From Selaginella moellendorffii (taxonomy: Eukaryota; Streptophyta; Lycopodiopsida; Selaginellales; Selaginellaceae): a DNA stretch of 64,000 nucleotides. Under the pieces are notes generated by a model. The model was not told the DNA's origin. It did no database searches and worked only from the letters and a program-made list of their open reading frames with translations. Each line of letters starts with the position of its first letter. Positions within the stretch are counted from its first letter, which is position 1. A program made the position numbers and the translations under genes. Positions 1 through 10,356 of the stretch are shown one piece after another. The DNA lies in assembly GCF_000143415.4 (NCBI RefSeq), contig NW_003314364.1, positions 236,396 to 300,395 of the forward strand, written 5' to 3'.

Positions 1-2933
1 CAACATTCCTTCTCGTGGGCAGGCCACTTCCGTTGAGCCTTGTCCAACTTCTTCGAGAAGAACGCTACTGGATGGTTGTCTTGCTTCAAAACTGCGCCCA
101 ACGCAAAGTCCGAAGCATCCGTGTCTACCTCAAAGTCCTTACCAAAATCTGGTAATGCCAACACCGGAGCCTTCCTCAACTTCCCTTTGAGGTGGACGAA
201 TGCCGCCTCGCATTCCGCTGTCCATACCATCTTCCCTTTTCCGGTTTGGTCCGTTAAGGGCAGGGCTACTCTCGAATAGTGTCTGATAAACTTTCGATAG
301 TAGTTGCATAGCCCCAAGAACGCCCTCAACTCATGTACATTTGAAGGTCGCTCCCATTCCTGGATCGCTTGGACCTTCTCCGGATCCACCTTGAGCCCGT
401 CCTGGCCCACCACATGCCCGAGAAACTTTACCTCTTGTTGAGCAAAGTCACATTTGCTCTCTTTAGCATACAGTTTGTGTTCCCTTAGTTTCTCAAACAC
501 CTTCGCCAAGTGTTCGGCATGCTCCTCTAGTGTCTCGCTATAGATCAGGATATCATCGATATAGACGACCACGAAGTGATCCAGATAGGGTACAAATATG
601 TGGTTCATCAACGCCGAAAACGTTGCCGGCGCATTGCACAGCCCAAAGGGCATCACCAGAAACTCAAAGCTCCCATACCTCGTTCGACAGGTTGTCTTCT
701 CGACATCTTCCTCGGCTACCCTGATCTGGTAGTATCCTGACCTTAGGTCAATCCTCGAGAAGTATTTTGCCTTTCCCAACCTATCGAACAGGTCCTCGAT
801 CCTTGGCAAAGGGTACTTATTCTTCTTGGTATACTTGTTGAGCAACCGGTAGTCTATGCACATGCGCATAGATCCATCTTTCTTTTTCACAAATAGCACC
901 GGCGCCCCATACGGCAACTTGCTCAACCTAACATACCCTTTGTCCACCAACTCCTCGAGTTGGCTCTTGAGCTCCTTGAGTTCTTTTTCGTTCAATTGAT
1001 AGGGTGGACAAACCACCGCCTCAGCACCCTCGACCAGCTCAATCTTATGTTCTATCGGTCGTGCGGGGGGCAACCCCGCCGGTAGCTCCTCCGGCATGGT
1101 ATCCTGGAATTGGTCCAGCACCTGCTGGATCACTAAAGGTACTTCTTCCGTTCTTGTCTTTTTGTCACTCTTCACCGAGAGTAAGCACAAAAAGGCTACC
1201 TTAGTTCCTCTAGTGAGTTGTCCTCTCGTGGACACCAGGTTTAAGCATGACTCTTTGGCCTTGCTTTGCCCTACCTTTAGATCCTGGGCCTCCACCCTAG
1301 ATCTTCTTCCTTGGGCATTCGCCAATACCACAAGGTTCCTACGTTGTCCATGCAGGGCTACCACGAACCGATTAAACCAATCCATTCCGAAGATCACGTC
1401 AAATCCCGCCATGTCCAAGACGGTGAAATCCATGTCCACTTTCCATGTCCCCACTTCAACTCTCGCTTGTCGAAGTACCTCATCGGTGCTTTGGCTACCC
1501 TAAACAAACTCTATAGTCCTTGGTTCGCCTAGCTGCTGCACCGTTAGTCCGGCTTGCCGGACTATGTCTGCAGCCACAAAATTATCCGAAGCACCTGTGT
1601 TAATAAGGATCTTAACAAAGCTACCTCCGAGCTTCCCTCGGAGGGCTAGTAGATGTCGCGAACGACTCTCTACCAAAGTTGCTCGTGTAATGAGTAACTT
1701 TGAGTTAGGGACTGGATCACATACCTCAGTTTGGACTTCACCCGACTTGATGGCCATATTGGCTCTGGCCTTCTTCGGGTAGGGACATTCCCTCGAGAAG
1801 TGTCCCGCTTCGCCGCAGTTGTAGCATACGTTGTTTCCCACGCTGCTATACGACTTGGCCTTCTTATCCGTGGGTTTGTCTTTTTTCGCTTGACTCCCCC
1901 ACGTACTCGCTCACTGGCCACCAGATTTGCCTTTCCGGAACCCCGAGGACTCATTCTTAGAGAAACTCTTCTTGAATTTCCCCTTGCTATATGTTCCCCT
2001 CGGTTTGGCCCCTTTGTGAAACGTGGATCCCGACCCCGTCGTGTTCCCCTTTCGCAGGTTATCGTTGAAATGCACCTTGATGGCCGCATCCAACGCTTCC
2101 TTGTAGTTGGTCGGGTTCCAGCGCATCACCTCACCGCGAGCCCAGGTTTGCAAACTTGATATAAAGGCATGGAACGCATCCATATCCCCATGTCCATGAC
2201 AAGTATCCTCTTTGCCATGAACCCATTCACATATTCCTGGATGGTTCCAGTCTGCTTCAGCCTACTCAGCTCATCTCTCAGATGCAGAGTGGCATTCGGA
2301 GGAACGTATGTTGCACGGATCCTCGCCTTCATCATGTCCCAGGTGGCCACCGGTCCTTCGTTGGCCTCCGTTATTCTCCACCAAGACTTGGCATTATCTG
2401 CCAAGTATGGTTTTGCACATGGGACCTTCTCCGAGCCCGGTAACCGCAACGCTCGGAAGTAGTCCTCCATATCGTAAAACCAATCCTCCACAACCTTATA
2501 GTCGTTCACTCCCTTGAACACCGGTGGGGGCTTTGGTTTGTACTTGGGAACTGCCTGAGGCACTGATTCCACTTCGGTCTGTTCGACCTTGTCTGGTTTT
2601 GCCTCAGTCCCTGCCGAAGGGTCCGCACCTTCTGCGCTGCCAGCATCCGCAGTCTTTCGCTTTTTCTTCCGCTTCTCGTCACGCTTTAACTTGCATACGA
2701 GAGTCTCCAGCAGGGCATTGGTCTGTGCCAACTGTCCTTCTAGCACGTCCAATCGAGCCTTGGACGACCGAACCTCGCCACCGGACTCCTATTTGGAAGT
2801 TTCCTCACTGGAGTCCTCCTCATGCAAGGATTCCTCATCCATAGCCTCTTGTTCAACCGGAGGCTCCAGCTCTAGCGGAGGTTCCGTCTCCGCCTGGGTT
2901 CGCTTACGCCCTACCCTTGCCATCTCCCAGCAA
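1..2933 (-). pseudogene. gypsy gag-pol polyprotein (decayed, partial)
   Basis: Reading the minus strand from an ATG at 2933, a gag-like region has the usual WW and REL-type spacing (about 2126-2752). It is followed by a CCHC zinc knuckle (CYNCGEAGHFSREC, near 1770-1830) and a protease with NTGASDNF, where the usual catalytic Asp of D-T/S-G is Asn. Reverse transcriptase follows with [12 protein letters not shown] (about 605-660) and the YIDD box (about 555-575). RNase H begins [11 protein letters not shown] at 80-120. Breaks seen: TAG at 2789-2791, a frame change near 2200, TGA at 1911-1913 and TAG at 1500-1502. Reading frame and motifs otherwise persist between breaks, so decay is recent. The gene is open at the left edge. 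Confidence 0.88.
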
Positions 2934-2967
2934 TCCGCCTCTATCCTTCGCTAGAACTGAGGAAAAG

Positions 2968-2979
2968 GCTCCGATACCA
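2968..2979 (-). promoter_or_regulatory. Primer-binding site, initiator tRNA-Met type
   Basis: On the minus strand this reads TGGTATCGGAGC, one base from the plant initiator tRNA-Met 3' end complement commonly used by gypsy elements. It lies three bases inside the LTR end TGTAAGCC at 2983, which fixes the LTR boundary and the element's orientation. Confidence 0.85.
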
Positions 2980-2982
2980 AAT

Positions 2983-4063
2983 TGTAAGCCACAAATTTTT
3001 CCTTTCCAATTTGCCAGCTTACCTCGTCTATCCGTCCAACACCGCCTTGGCTTTTGCTAAGTTCCCTTGCCAAGGTTCTCGCCTATGGTACCAGCTCCTA
3101 CTTGGTCTCAGCTACTCACTGCACAAGCAACGGAGTGTTAGCCATCCATCCACGGATTCCCAAATCACTCCCAATCCCCCTCCCTGGGTTAGACTGGACT
3201 TAAGGTTCGGCTACACTCCCCGCAAGCACAAGCAGCCAAGCACACCAAGCTTCCAGGTTCCTAACATCCTTTGGTACCACAAGACTTGATCATGGGACCC
3301 TCTAAATCCCAAGTCTTGGGTGCAACACTTGCTTCGGGACGCCGGGGCGAAACACCGTGGCCTAGCGGCCCGGTATGGGTACCTCTCGCCCCCCACTTCC
3401 ATCCCGAAGGAAGGCCCAAGCCCCTAGGAAGGGCGAGGACCAATGAGCCGCATGGTACTCAAGTGGGGCACCACTCCACATGAGCCGGGAGCACCGCAAT
3501 CGGTTTCCCTTTCGGGAGTGGGAGCTGCTCTTGAGCACTTCCTTGGATGGCCCCTCTGGCACCAACCACGTCCATGCTCACTCCCACCCAAGGCCCCTCG
3601 GTCCCAGTCCCAACCTCAAGTCAGTTTGGGAGCCCCACTGGAGAGTCCCTTCTAAACTGGTTCCTGGACCTCACTATCCCTACTATACTTTTGGAACCCC
3701 TTGCAGCCCCCCCCCCCCCCCCCGGGAGACGCACGCTTTGGGCTTTCACCCCTTGACCCGTATTAGTATTTGGACTTAGTCTCTGGCTCGATCTTGGACT
3801 CGATTTCGGATCCGACTTTGGATTCCATCTCGGACTCGATCTCGGACCCGATCTCGGACCCGATCTCGGACCCGACCTCGGACTCGACCTCGGACTCAGT
3901 CTCGGACCCGATTTCGGATCTCGGACTCCGTCTCGAACTCGGTCCTAGAGTCGGTCTTGGACTCGATCTTCGACTTGGTCCCATCCAATGAACTCTTTGT
4001 CATTTTGGTCATGCTTTCGGGGTTCCTTTAGCCTACGACACCTCGGCGAGTTGGTTCCTTACA
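2983..4063 (-). repeat. 5' LTR of element A
   Basis: The plus strand reads TGTAAGCC at 2983 and ends in CTTACA near 4063, giving TG..CA ends and about 1.08 kb. The inner end is fixed by the adjacent primer-binding site. The outer end is inferred, because the next sequence (from 4064) matches an inverted copy at 6725-7091 that lacks this LTR. It contains a poly-C run (about 3706-3722) and a minisatellite (3775-3975). Its block around 3655-3745 resembles the LTRs at 25394 and 37400. Confidence 0.75.
3775..3975. repeat. Minisatellite, CTCGGAC(C/T)CGAT-type units, inside an LTR
   Basis: Twelve-base units such as CTCGGACCCGAT repeat tandemly with variants. The same kind of array occurs inside two other LTRs (25590-26050 and 38385-38760). 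Long reading frames on both strands (Ser-Glu-Ile-Gly repeats and similar) are artefacts of the 12-base period and are not genes. Confidence 0.85.
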
Positions 4064-4654
4064 CACTGATAATTAAGACTTTAAGATATCATTGTCTATG
4101 ACTTTGATATTGTCCATCTATTGATCTTTGAACTTGGGCCAGTATAGGCAGACTGGCTTCGGCACTTCGTGTGCATGTTGAAATCTCTAGTCATGGGGTA
4201 GCTACTGTAGACTGGTCACATAACCCGCCTCTCTGTCGATGTTCCTTATTCCGTTGAAAGGGCGTGACCGTGTAAACAACTCTAACTGCATGTTTATAGT
4301 AGTCTATCTAAACCTTACCGACGGGTTTGGTTTCTTTGCTCAGGAGGGTTGGGGCCCCTGGCTCCTCTCTCTATGTCTCTGGGGCAGGGCATATCACACT
4401 TTTGTAAGCTGGATGACAACTAGAGCAGCAAGGGTGGCTAACTCCGTTGGTCATTTCCTTGTCGGCGACGGCCGGAAGGTGTCTGAGCTGGTAGTGCATC
4501 CGCATTAGACACAGAGGTTCCCTTTAACTCATTTAAGTTGGTGCATTTCTCACATAGTGTGAATACCGTGAACTTTTTCTAGAGTTGTTTCCTTGGCGGT
4601 ATTCTAGACTCGAGTGTGCATCGACGAGGACGTCGATCTTCCCTAGGGGGGGAG
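4064..4654 (+). repeat. Left arm of a dispersed inverted repeat, ending in a polypurine tract
   Basis: The part from 4064 to about 4440 aligns, by eye at roughly 80 percent, with the reverse complement of 6725-7091. Near its end lies a purine run, AGGGGGGGAGAG at about 4643-4654. This looks like the polypurine tract that precedes a plus-strand 3' LTR starting TGTCGCGAATG at 4655. The block is best read as the 3' end of the internal region of another LTR element, interrupted by element A. No convincing protein is encoded. Confidence 0.55.
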
Positions 4655-6719
4655 AGTGTCGCGAATGTGACTTCGGGTATCAAAAGTTACATGTCGACTA
4701 GTCTTTACGGACACTCTTACCTTACTGCCATGATGGCAGGAGGTCAGTATTGCTGAACCCTTTATTAGTCCTTCTTGTTCAAGTGTTAGTAAACTGGGCT
4801 TAGCATCTGTACTTGGCCAGATGAGCATAAGGAAGGAATTCCTAAGTGTCTATTTAGCTGAGCATACTCGGCCCGGCTTGTTAATTCTCTTTTGCTCTGT
4901 CTTGCACTGGCTTGACAAGAACCCTCGCGTATTGAGATTGGTCCCTCAATATCGCCGGATGATAGTTTACCGTGCTGCCAAACACCCTCACTATCATACC
5001 CTTTGTGTTAGTCTCATTTCGGTCCCAAATGCTATTTATGGAAAGTGTCCAGATTTGCTCATTTGGCATATCTACGGAATGTAGAGATCGTCCTAAACAC
5101 AATGGTGTTCGTCCCGTGTCCAAATTCGCAATCTAGGGACATTCCATATTTAGTAAGTTTCAAGCTTGTCCTAGAGACTAACTCCTGATACTAAGGGAGG
5201 CTTGGGGTGAAAGCCCAAAGCGTGTGTTCCTCAAGGGGGGGGGGGGGGGGGGGGGGGCCAAGGGGGGTTCCCAATGTTTAGTAGGGAAAGTGAGATAAGT
5301 CGGGCATGGCCGACCAACTTGAGGGCATATCTAGCTCCCGGTTGGGGGCCTGTCCTTTTTTTGGGTCCGGGTTGGGTCTAAACCCAAGTTCCATTCCATG
5401 GTAATTGGGGGAGAACCCATATCCCCCCGTTAGGCCCCCGGTATGCCAAAAAAGCGCCAAACTCCGTTTGGCTCCCTTTTGGGGGTTAACCCCGGCATTG
5501 GGAAGCTGGTTGCCCCAGGAATTTTCCAAGTCACCCCGGGGTCTTGGCCCTTCCCCCCTTGGGCTTTATGCCCAGGAATTGCCCCGGGGTTCGGTTCCAT
5601 CACTCCTTGGCTCCATGCTTGGGAGTTTGGCACCGTTCCTTCGTTCAGTGGCCCGAGGCCCTGAACCTCGGGTTCCTATGGACACGTGGCATGGACACGT
5701 GGCATGTGACACGTGGCATCTGTCACGTGGCACAAAGAGGGTTTAGGTTCCGCTTCGTGGTGTTATCCTATGGTAAATCACCATAGGATAAAGGGTCAAA
5801 ACCACGTGCGCTACATTTGGCCAGGAAAGGCCAGTTTGGTCCAGGAAGGCCAGACCTAGTGTTGGGTGATGAGCTGACCACTGGGAAGTCCAAGACTAGA
5901 GTGAACACGGACCGACAAGTGGGGTACCTTGGTGAAGTGTTCAAGAGCCGGCTCTAGTTCCCCCGGGAGATCGACTGGCCGATACTCCCAGTCTAAGTGT
6001 GGGTGGCACTACCTACTTTGATACCAGGCGTGGCTCAATGGAACCTCGCTCTAAGCCCATGGCTAGAGCACCCAAGGGCGGAAGGCGGGGAGAGTACCCA
6101 GGTGGCTCGCGTAAGGCCACGGTGTTCTGAAATGTTGTCCCAAAGGCCCAGACTGTGGAAAGGAAGAGGAGCAGTCCTCGGGGGTAGTGACCAAGGACAC
6201 AGTCGTGAGGTGAGGAAGTCCTAGAGGACCGTGGGACTTAGTGGTCGGGCCTGTGGGCCTCGATCCAGTGGCAGTGTTGGCAAACACGGCCAGGGGCAGA
6301 AAGGGACTTAGTAGGGACTGACAGAAGGATATTGGGGAAGGCTATTCCCCTTGTAGGTGGGCATCCTAAGGATGCTAAGGAGTGGATCTGAGATGACCAC
6401 TCACGGATGGTTTGCCTAGTCTTGGAGAGCCAAGACTGTGATACAAGTGGTATTGGACTACCAGTGTGGCAAAGGTGATTGGGCATGGCCTTAGCGTAAC
6501 AAGCTGCCATGTCAGTGGTACTTTTGAGTGTCGGTCATGGGATCGGACATGTGGAGCACTTGGACCAAGTGCAAATGTTGAGTGGCATGGATGCCATTCT
6601 CGGGGCTAGCAAGTCCCAAGTCCTGAAATGGACTTATGGAGGTTGTGATTGAGACTCCTCTAAGTGGTCGGAGGTGTGGTTAAGTGACTAAAGTAGAATG
6701 GAAAATTTAGTCGCTTACA
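4655..6719 (+). repeat. LTR-derived block (TGTCGCG..CTTACA), probably composite
   Basis: It begins TGTCGCGAATGTGAC after a polypurine tract. From 4655 to about 5475 it matches 61548-62345; from about 5800 to 6719 it matches the LTR at 37400-38986 read on the other strand, and the LTR at 25394-26820. Both halves share GGTGAAAGCCCAAAGCG. The block may be one 2.06-kb LTR, or two LTRs joined. It includes a long poly-G run (about 5236-5258) and short direct repeats of ACACGTGGCA near 5690-5735. No primer-binding site follows 6719, so an intact element does not start here. Confidence 0.55.
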
Positions 6720-6724
6720 CTTTA

Positions 6725-7091
6725 CTACTCTGGGTGTCATATAGCTTACAAAAGTGTGATATGCCCCTCCCTACAGGGATATAGAGAGAGAAGCCAAAGG
6801 CCCTAACTCTTCTGAGAAAAGAAATTAAACCCATCAGTAAGGTTTAGATAAACTACTGTAAACAAGTAGTTAGAGTTGTTTACATAGTCAGCCCTTGTAA
6901 CGAAATAAGGAACATCGACAAAGAGGCAGGTGATGTGACCAATCAATAGTAACTACCCCATAATTAGAGATTTCACCATGCATACAAAGTGCCGAAGCCA
7001 GTCTACCTATACTAACCCAAACCCAAAGATCAATAAATGGACAATATCAAAGTCATAAACAATGATATCTTAAAGACTTAATCATCAGTGA
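6725..7091 (-). repeat. Right arm of the dispersed inverted repeat
   Basis: It is the reverse complement of 4064-4440 with many substitutions; shared landmarks include TTTAAGATATCATTG and GGCATATCACAC. On its outer side it passes directly into the A-rich tract at 7092-9200. That suggests the A-rich tract is the interior of the element whose end this block represents. Confidence 0.6.
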
Positions 7092-9200
7092 ATAAATCAT
7101 AGATTAGAACACAAAAGCATTTTAATTAAGTTATCATCTAATAAACTAGAATTATAGTACAGGAACCATCAAGATCAATATAATTGGAAAACATAGGATT
7201 CACTATCCAAAAAAATTCAATAGTTAGTGTATCATCAAGAAAAATCAATGAAAAACTTAACTATCAAAGATTATAGATAGCATGCTAAATTACTTACATA
7301 AGATAACTCAAAAAACACAAAGTATCATTATTTGGCAAGAAAAATGCTCATGAATATATCACCCAAGAGAAATAATATCCAATCTATCAAAACTAATAAT
7401 AACAACAATCAACAGAACAAAATGAATGTTACAAGACTAGCAAACACTCAATCATGGCAAATATCACATTAACTAAGCTAAATAAATCTTAGTCAACCAT
7501 ACTATGGAATTTAAGTTTCTTAAGCAAAAGTTAGCAACATTCTATTAATGTCCTAAACCTAAGAGACCAATGCAGAACAAACCACAAAGACCATGTGGTG
7601 ATGCAAAAAGTTATAAGCCATCAAAAAGAATAACTAACTATCATGAAAGATCATCAATCATCTCATTAATGAAGAAATTTATAATAATCATTGAAGAAAG
7701 AATCCACTATTTCAAAAAATAGTAAATCATTCTATATCAACAAGCAATAATCAAGAAAAATCTTTAACAAGAATAATCAATTATCCCAAAATGATAATCA
7801 TTAATCATCAATGATTGCTAAATGCAAAGGCTAACTTTAACATCAAAGCTAATAAACTAAAATGCCTTCCCCAATAACTCTTAACAAATTGAACAATGAG
7901 TATAAAAACTCAAGGAATCAAAAACTTAAAGAAGCTTACAGCCAAGTCTTGTATAACAATGATCACAAATTTCATATGGACTAACTTCAATGCTAAAGAA
8001 GAGATCATGGTACAACTTATAATATCCTCTTCAATATATCCATAAGCTAAATTTCATAATGCAAAGCTAATAAAGAGCATTTTTACATCAATCCAAAAGT
8101 TAAGCATAATAAAGCTATGTTCAATAAGTGACCATCAAACTGGTCCTCCATGAAACTATCTATAACAAAACGTAACTCACTTTATAACAAGCGTGAAAAG
8201 AATCACCAATGATCAATATATCTCAACACAAATCCAACAAAGAATTAACTTTTTCAATATCAATTATCAACTCTTCTTTTCGTAAAGCTAGAATAGTCCA
8301 TGACTAAATCACTTTCAAAGAAAAGCTAAAGCTCAATATTTACTAAAAAATTTTGTTTAGAACACAACTAACTCAACTTGCCACTTAGTTCATTTGAATG
8401 TCAATATAGTTGCTAACTAGCACATATACGAATGCCAAAAATACAAAGCTATAGCCAAGTTATCAACACTACTTGCATCAAAATTAATGAAACTTAATAT
8501 CAATCATATGGAAAGACATTTCATTTCACCTAAATTTCAACAACAATAATGTCAACGTAAGGCATCACTTCAATGTCATTAACACTAGAACAAAATTAAT
8601 AAAAATCACCACTCAAAGTTCTTTATCAACCAAGCTAACCAAGGTCAAAGATACTTTACTTAGTATTTGACACTAAACCTTCAACAAAACTCAATTACAG
8701 ATAACATATCATCAAGGAGTGATTCACCATATACAAGACTCAATGTAATCTAATACCACAGACTAAACACAGCCAAATGATATCGACAAAGGTAAAATTG
8801 ATATACTAATATAGGAAAACCATGCAAACCACGACATGATCCTGTGCAACACCATCCAGTAAAGCAAGTCTCTAACTGTTAAATCATCATTGAGCAAAGC
8901 AAGTGTTAATAGTCTTCAATGAAGTCTATAAGCAATCATTAATTGCAGAGCAACTAATAATCACTTTTCAACTTACCTTCATGAAACCCGAATACTAAAC
9001 TTATATCATTGAGTCATATACTTATCCAACATTAACGTAATACCAAGATATGGAATATGGACAAATACAAATTAAATCACCACTCGAATCCAATTGAACC
9101 CCAATAAGCTCACCAACATATTTAAGCAATAGCTCTGAATATGCCTTGAAAAGGTCAATTATGCATAATCAACACTCAGCCAAAATTAAAGTGAAAATCT
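7092..9200. other. A-rich, strand-skewed tract without genes
   Basis: About 2.1 kb with no open frame of note on either strand. The plus strand is strongly A-biased. Hand counts of two 60-base lines gave A32 T14 C10 G4 (7741-7800) and A27 T18 C10 G5 (8461-8520), so both A over T and C over G. The text is not a simple repeat. It adjoins a transposon-end repeat (6725-7091), so a decayed or non-coding element interior is the best guess. Confidence 0.6.
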
Positions 9201-10356
9201 GAACTCATATTAGTTTTGGGTTTAGGGTTTACTGGTTGCTTTATTTGTGCTAAATTTCAACATTACCCAGGTGCATTTAGGATTTCACACATTTGAAATG
9301 TACAACAAATGTGTGGAAGAGAGGTCTTTGAAGGGGTGAGGAGTGAGGATATTGTTTCCTGGAACTCTCTCCTGCTTGGTTATTTTGAAAATGCAAATCT
9401 ATCAGTAGCTCTAGACCTGTTCACCAGCATGGACTGTGAACCAAGCTCTCTCACCTACATTGTTGGACTCAAGGCATGCGGAGGCTTGGCAAGTGAGAAA
9501 AAGTCAGACAAAGGACTCTACCTTGAGAAGGGAATTACAATTCATAAAGGAGTGAAAGAGCACGGGTTTAAGACCGACATAGTTGTGGCAACCAACTTGC
9601 TAGAGATGTATAGCAAGTGTGGCAGCATGCATCATGCCAGGGAGGTCTTTGAAAGCATGTTTTCCCAAGATGCTGTGGCGTGGAACACTCTCATACTGAG
9701 ATATGTGGAGAATGGGGACTATGCAGTAGCTATGGATTTATTCAGCATCATGGACTGTGAGCCAAACTGTGTGACTTATTTGGCTGCTCTCAAGGCATGT
9801 GGAGGCTTGGCCAGCGAACCAGAGTCAGAGAAGCAGCATCATCTTCAGAAAGGTATAGGCATTCACAAAAAGCTCCAAGAAGGGGGATTTGGATCCGATA
9901 TAGTTGTGGCGACCACCTTAGTCGACATGTATGGCGAATGTGGTAGCATGCAGAACGCCAGGGATGTGTTTGACAGAATGATCCAGTGCAATGCTGTTAC
10001 TTGGACCTCCCTCATCCTTGGATACGTTGGGAACGGCCAGTGCTCAGAAGCCATGGATTTATTTGCTAGGATGGACTGTGAGCGAGGTTCCACTACATAT
10101 GTTGCTGCTCTCAAGGCATGAGGAAGTCTGGCTACTGAAAACGAGTCAGAGAAGCAGCCATACATGAAGCCCATTGCAATTCACAGAGAAGTGGAGGATC
10201 GATGACATAGTTCTGCCCAACACTCTGGTTGCGATGAATGGCAAATGCGGCACATGGACCGGGCCAGGGAGGTGTTTGAAAAAATGCGCAGCAAGGATGT
10301 TGTTTCATGGAACTCTCTCATACTTGGATACGTGGAAAATGGAGATGGCCTGGCAG

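Larger units (their letters stand above)
1..4063 (-). mobile_element. Ty3/gypsy LTR retrotransposon A, 5' part (continues past the left edge)
   Basis: On the minus strand the order is 5' LTR (2983-4063), primer-binding site (2968-2979), gag, zinc knuckle, aspartic protease, reverse transcriptase, and RNase H at the window edge. That is the Ty3/gypsy gene order as far as it can be seen; the integrase and 3' LTR lie outside the window. The coding region carries three stop codons and one frameshift, so this copy is not autonomous. A piece of the same LTR type recurs at 20195-20244 beside the assembly gap. Confidence 0.9.

Noticed and set aside
1731-2159. Plus-strand frames over the gypsy gag-pol (for example 1731-2159 and 1096-1503)
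   Set aside because: They are shadows of the minus-strand coding region, which carries the family motifs.
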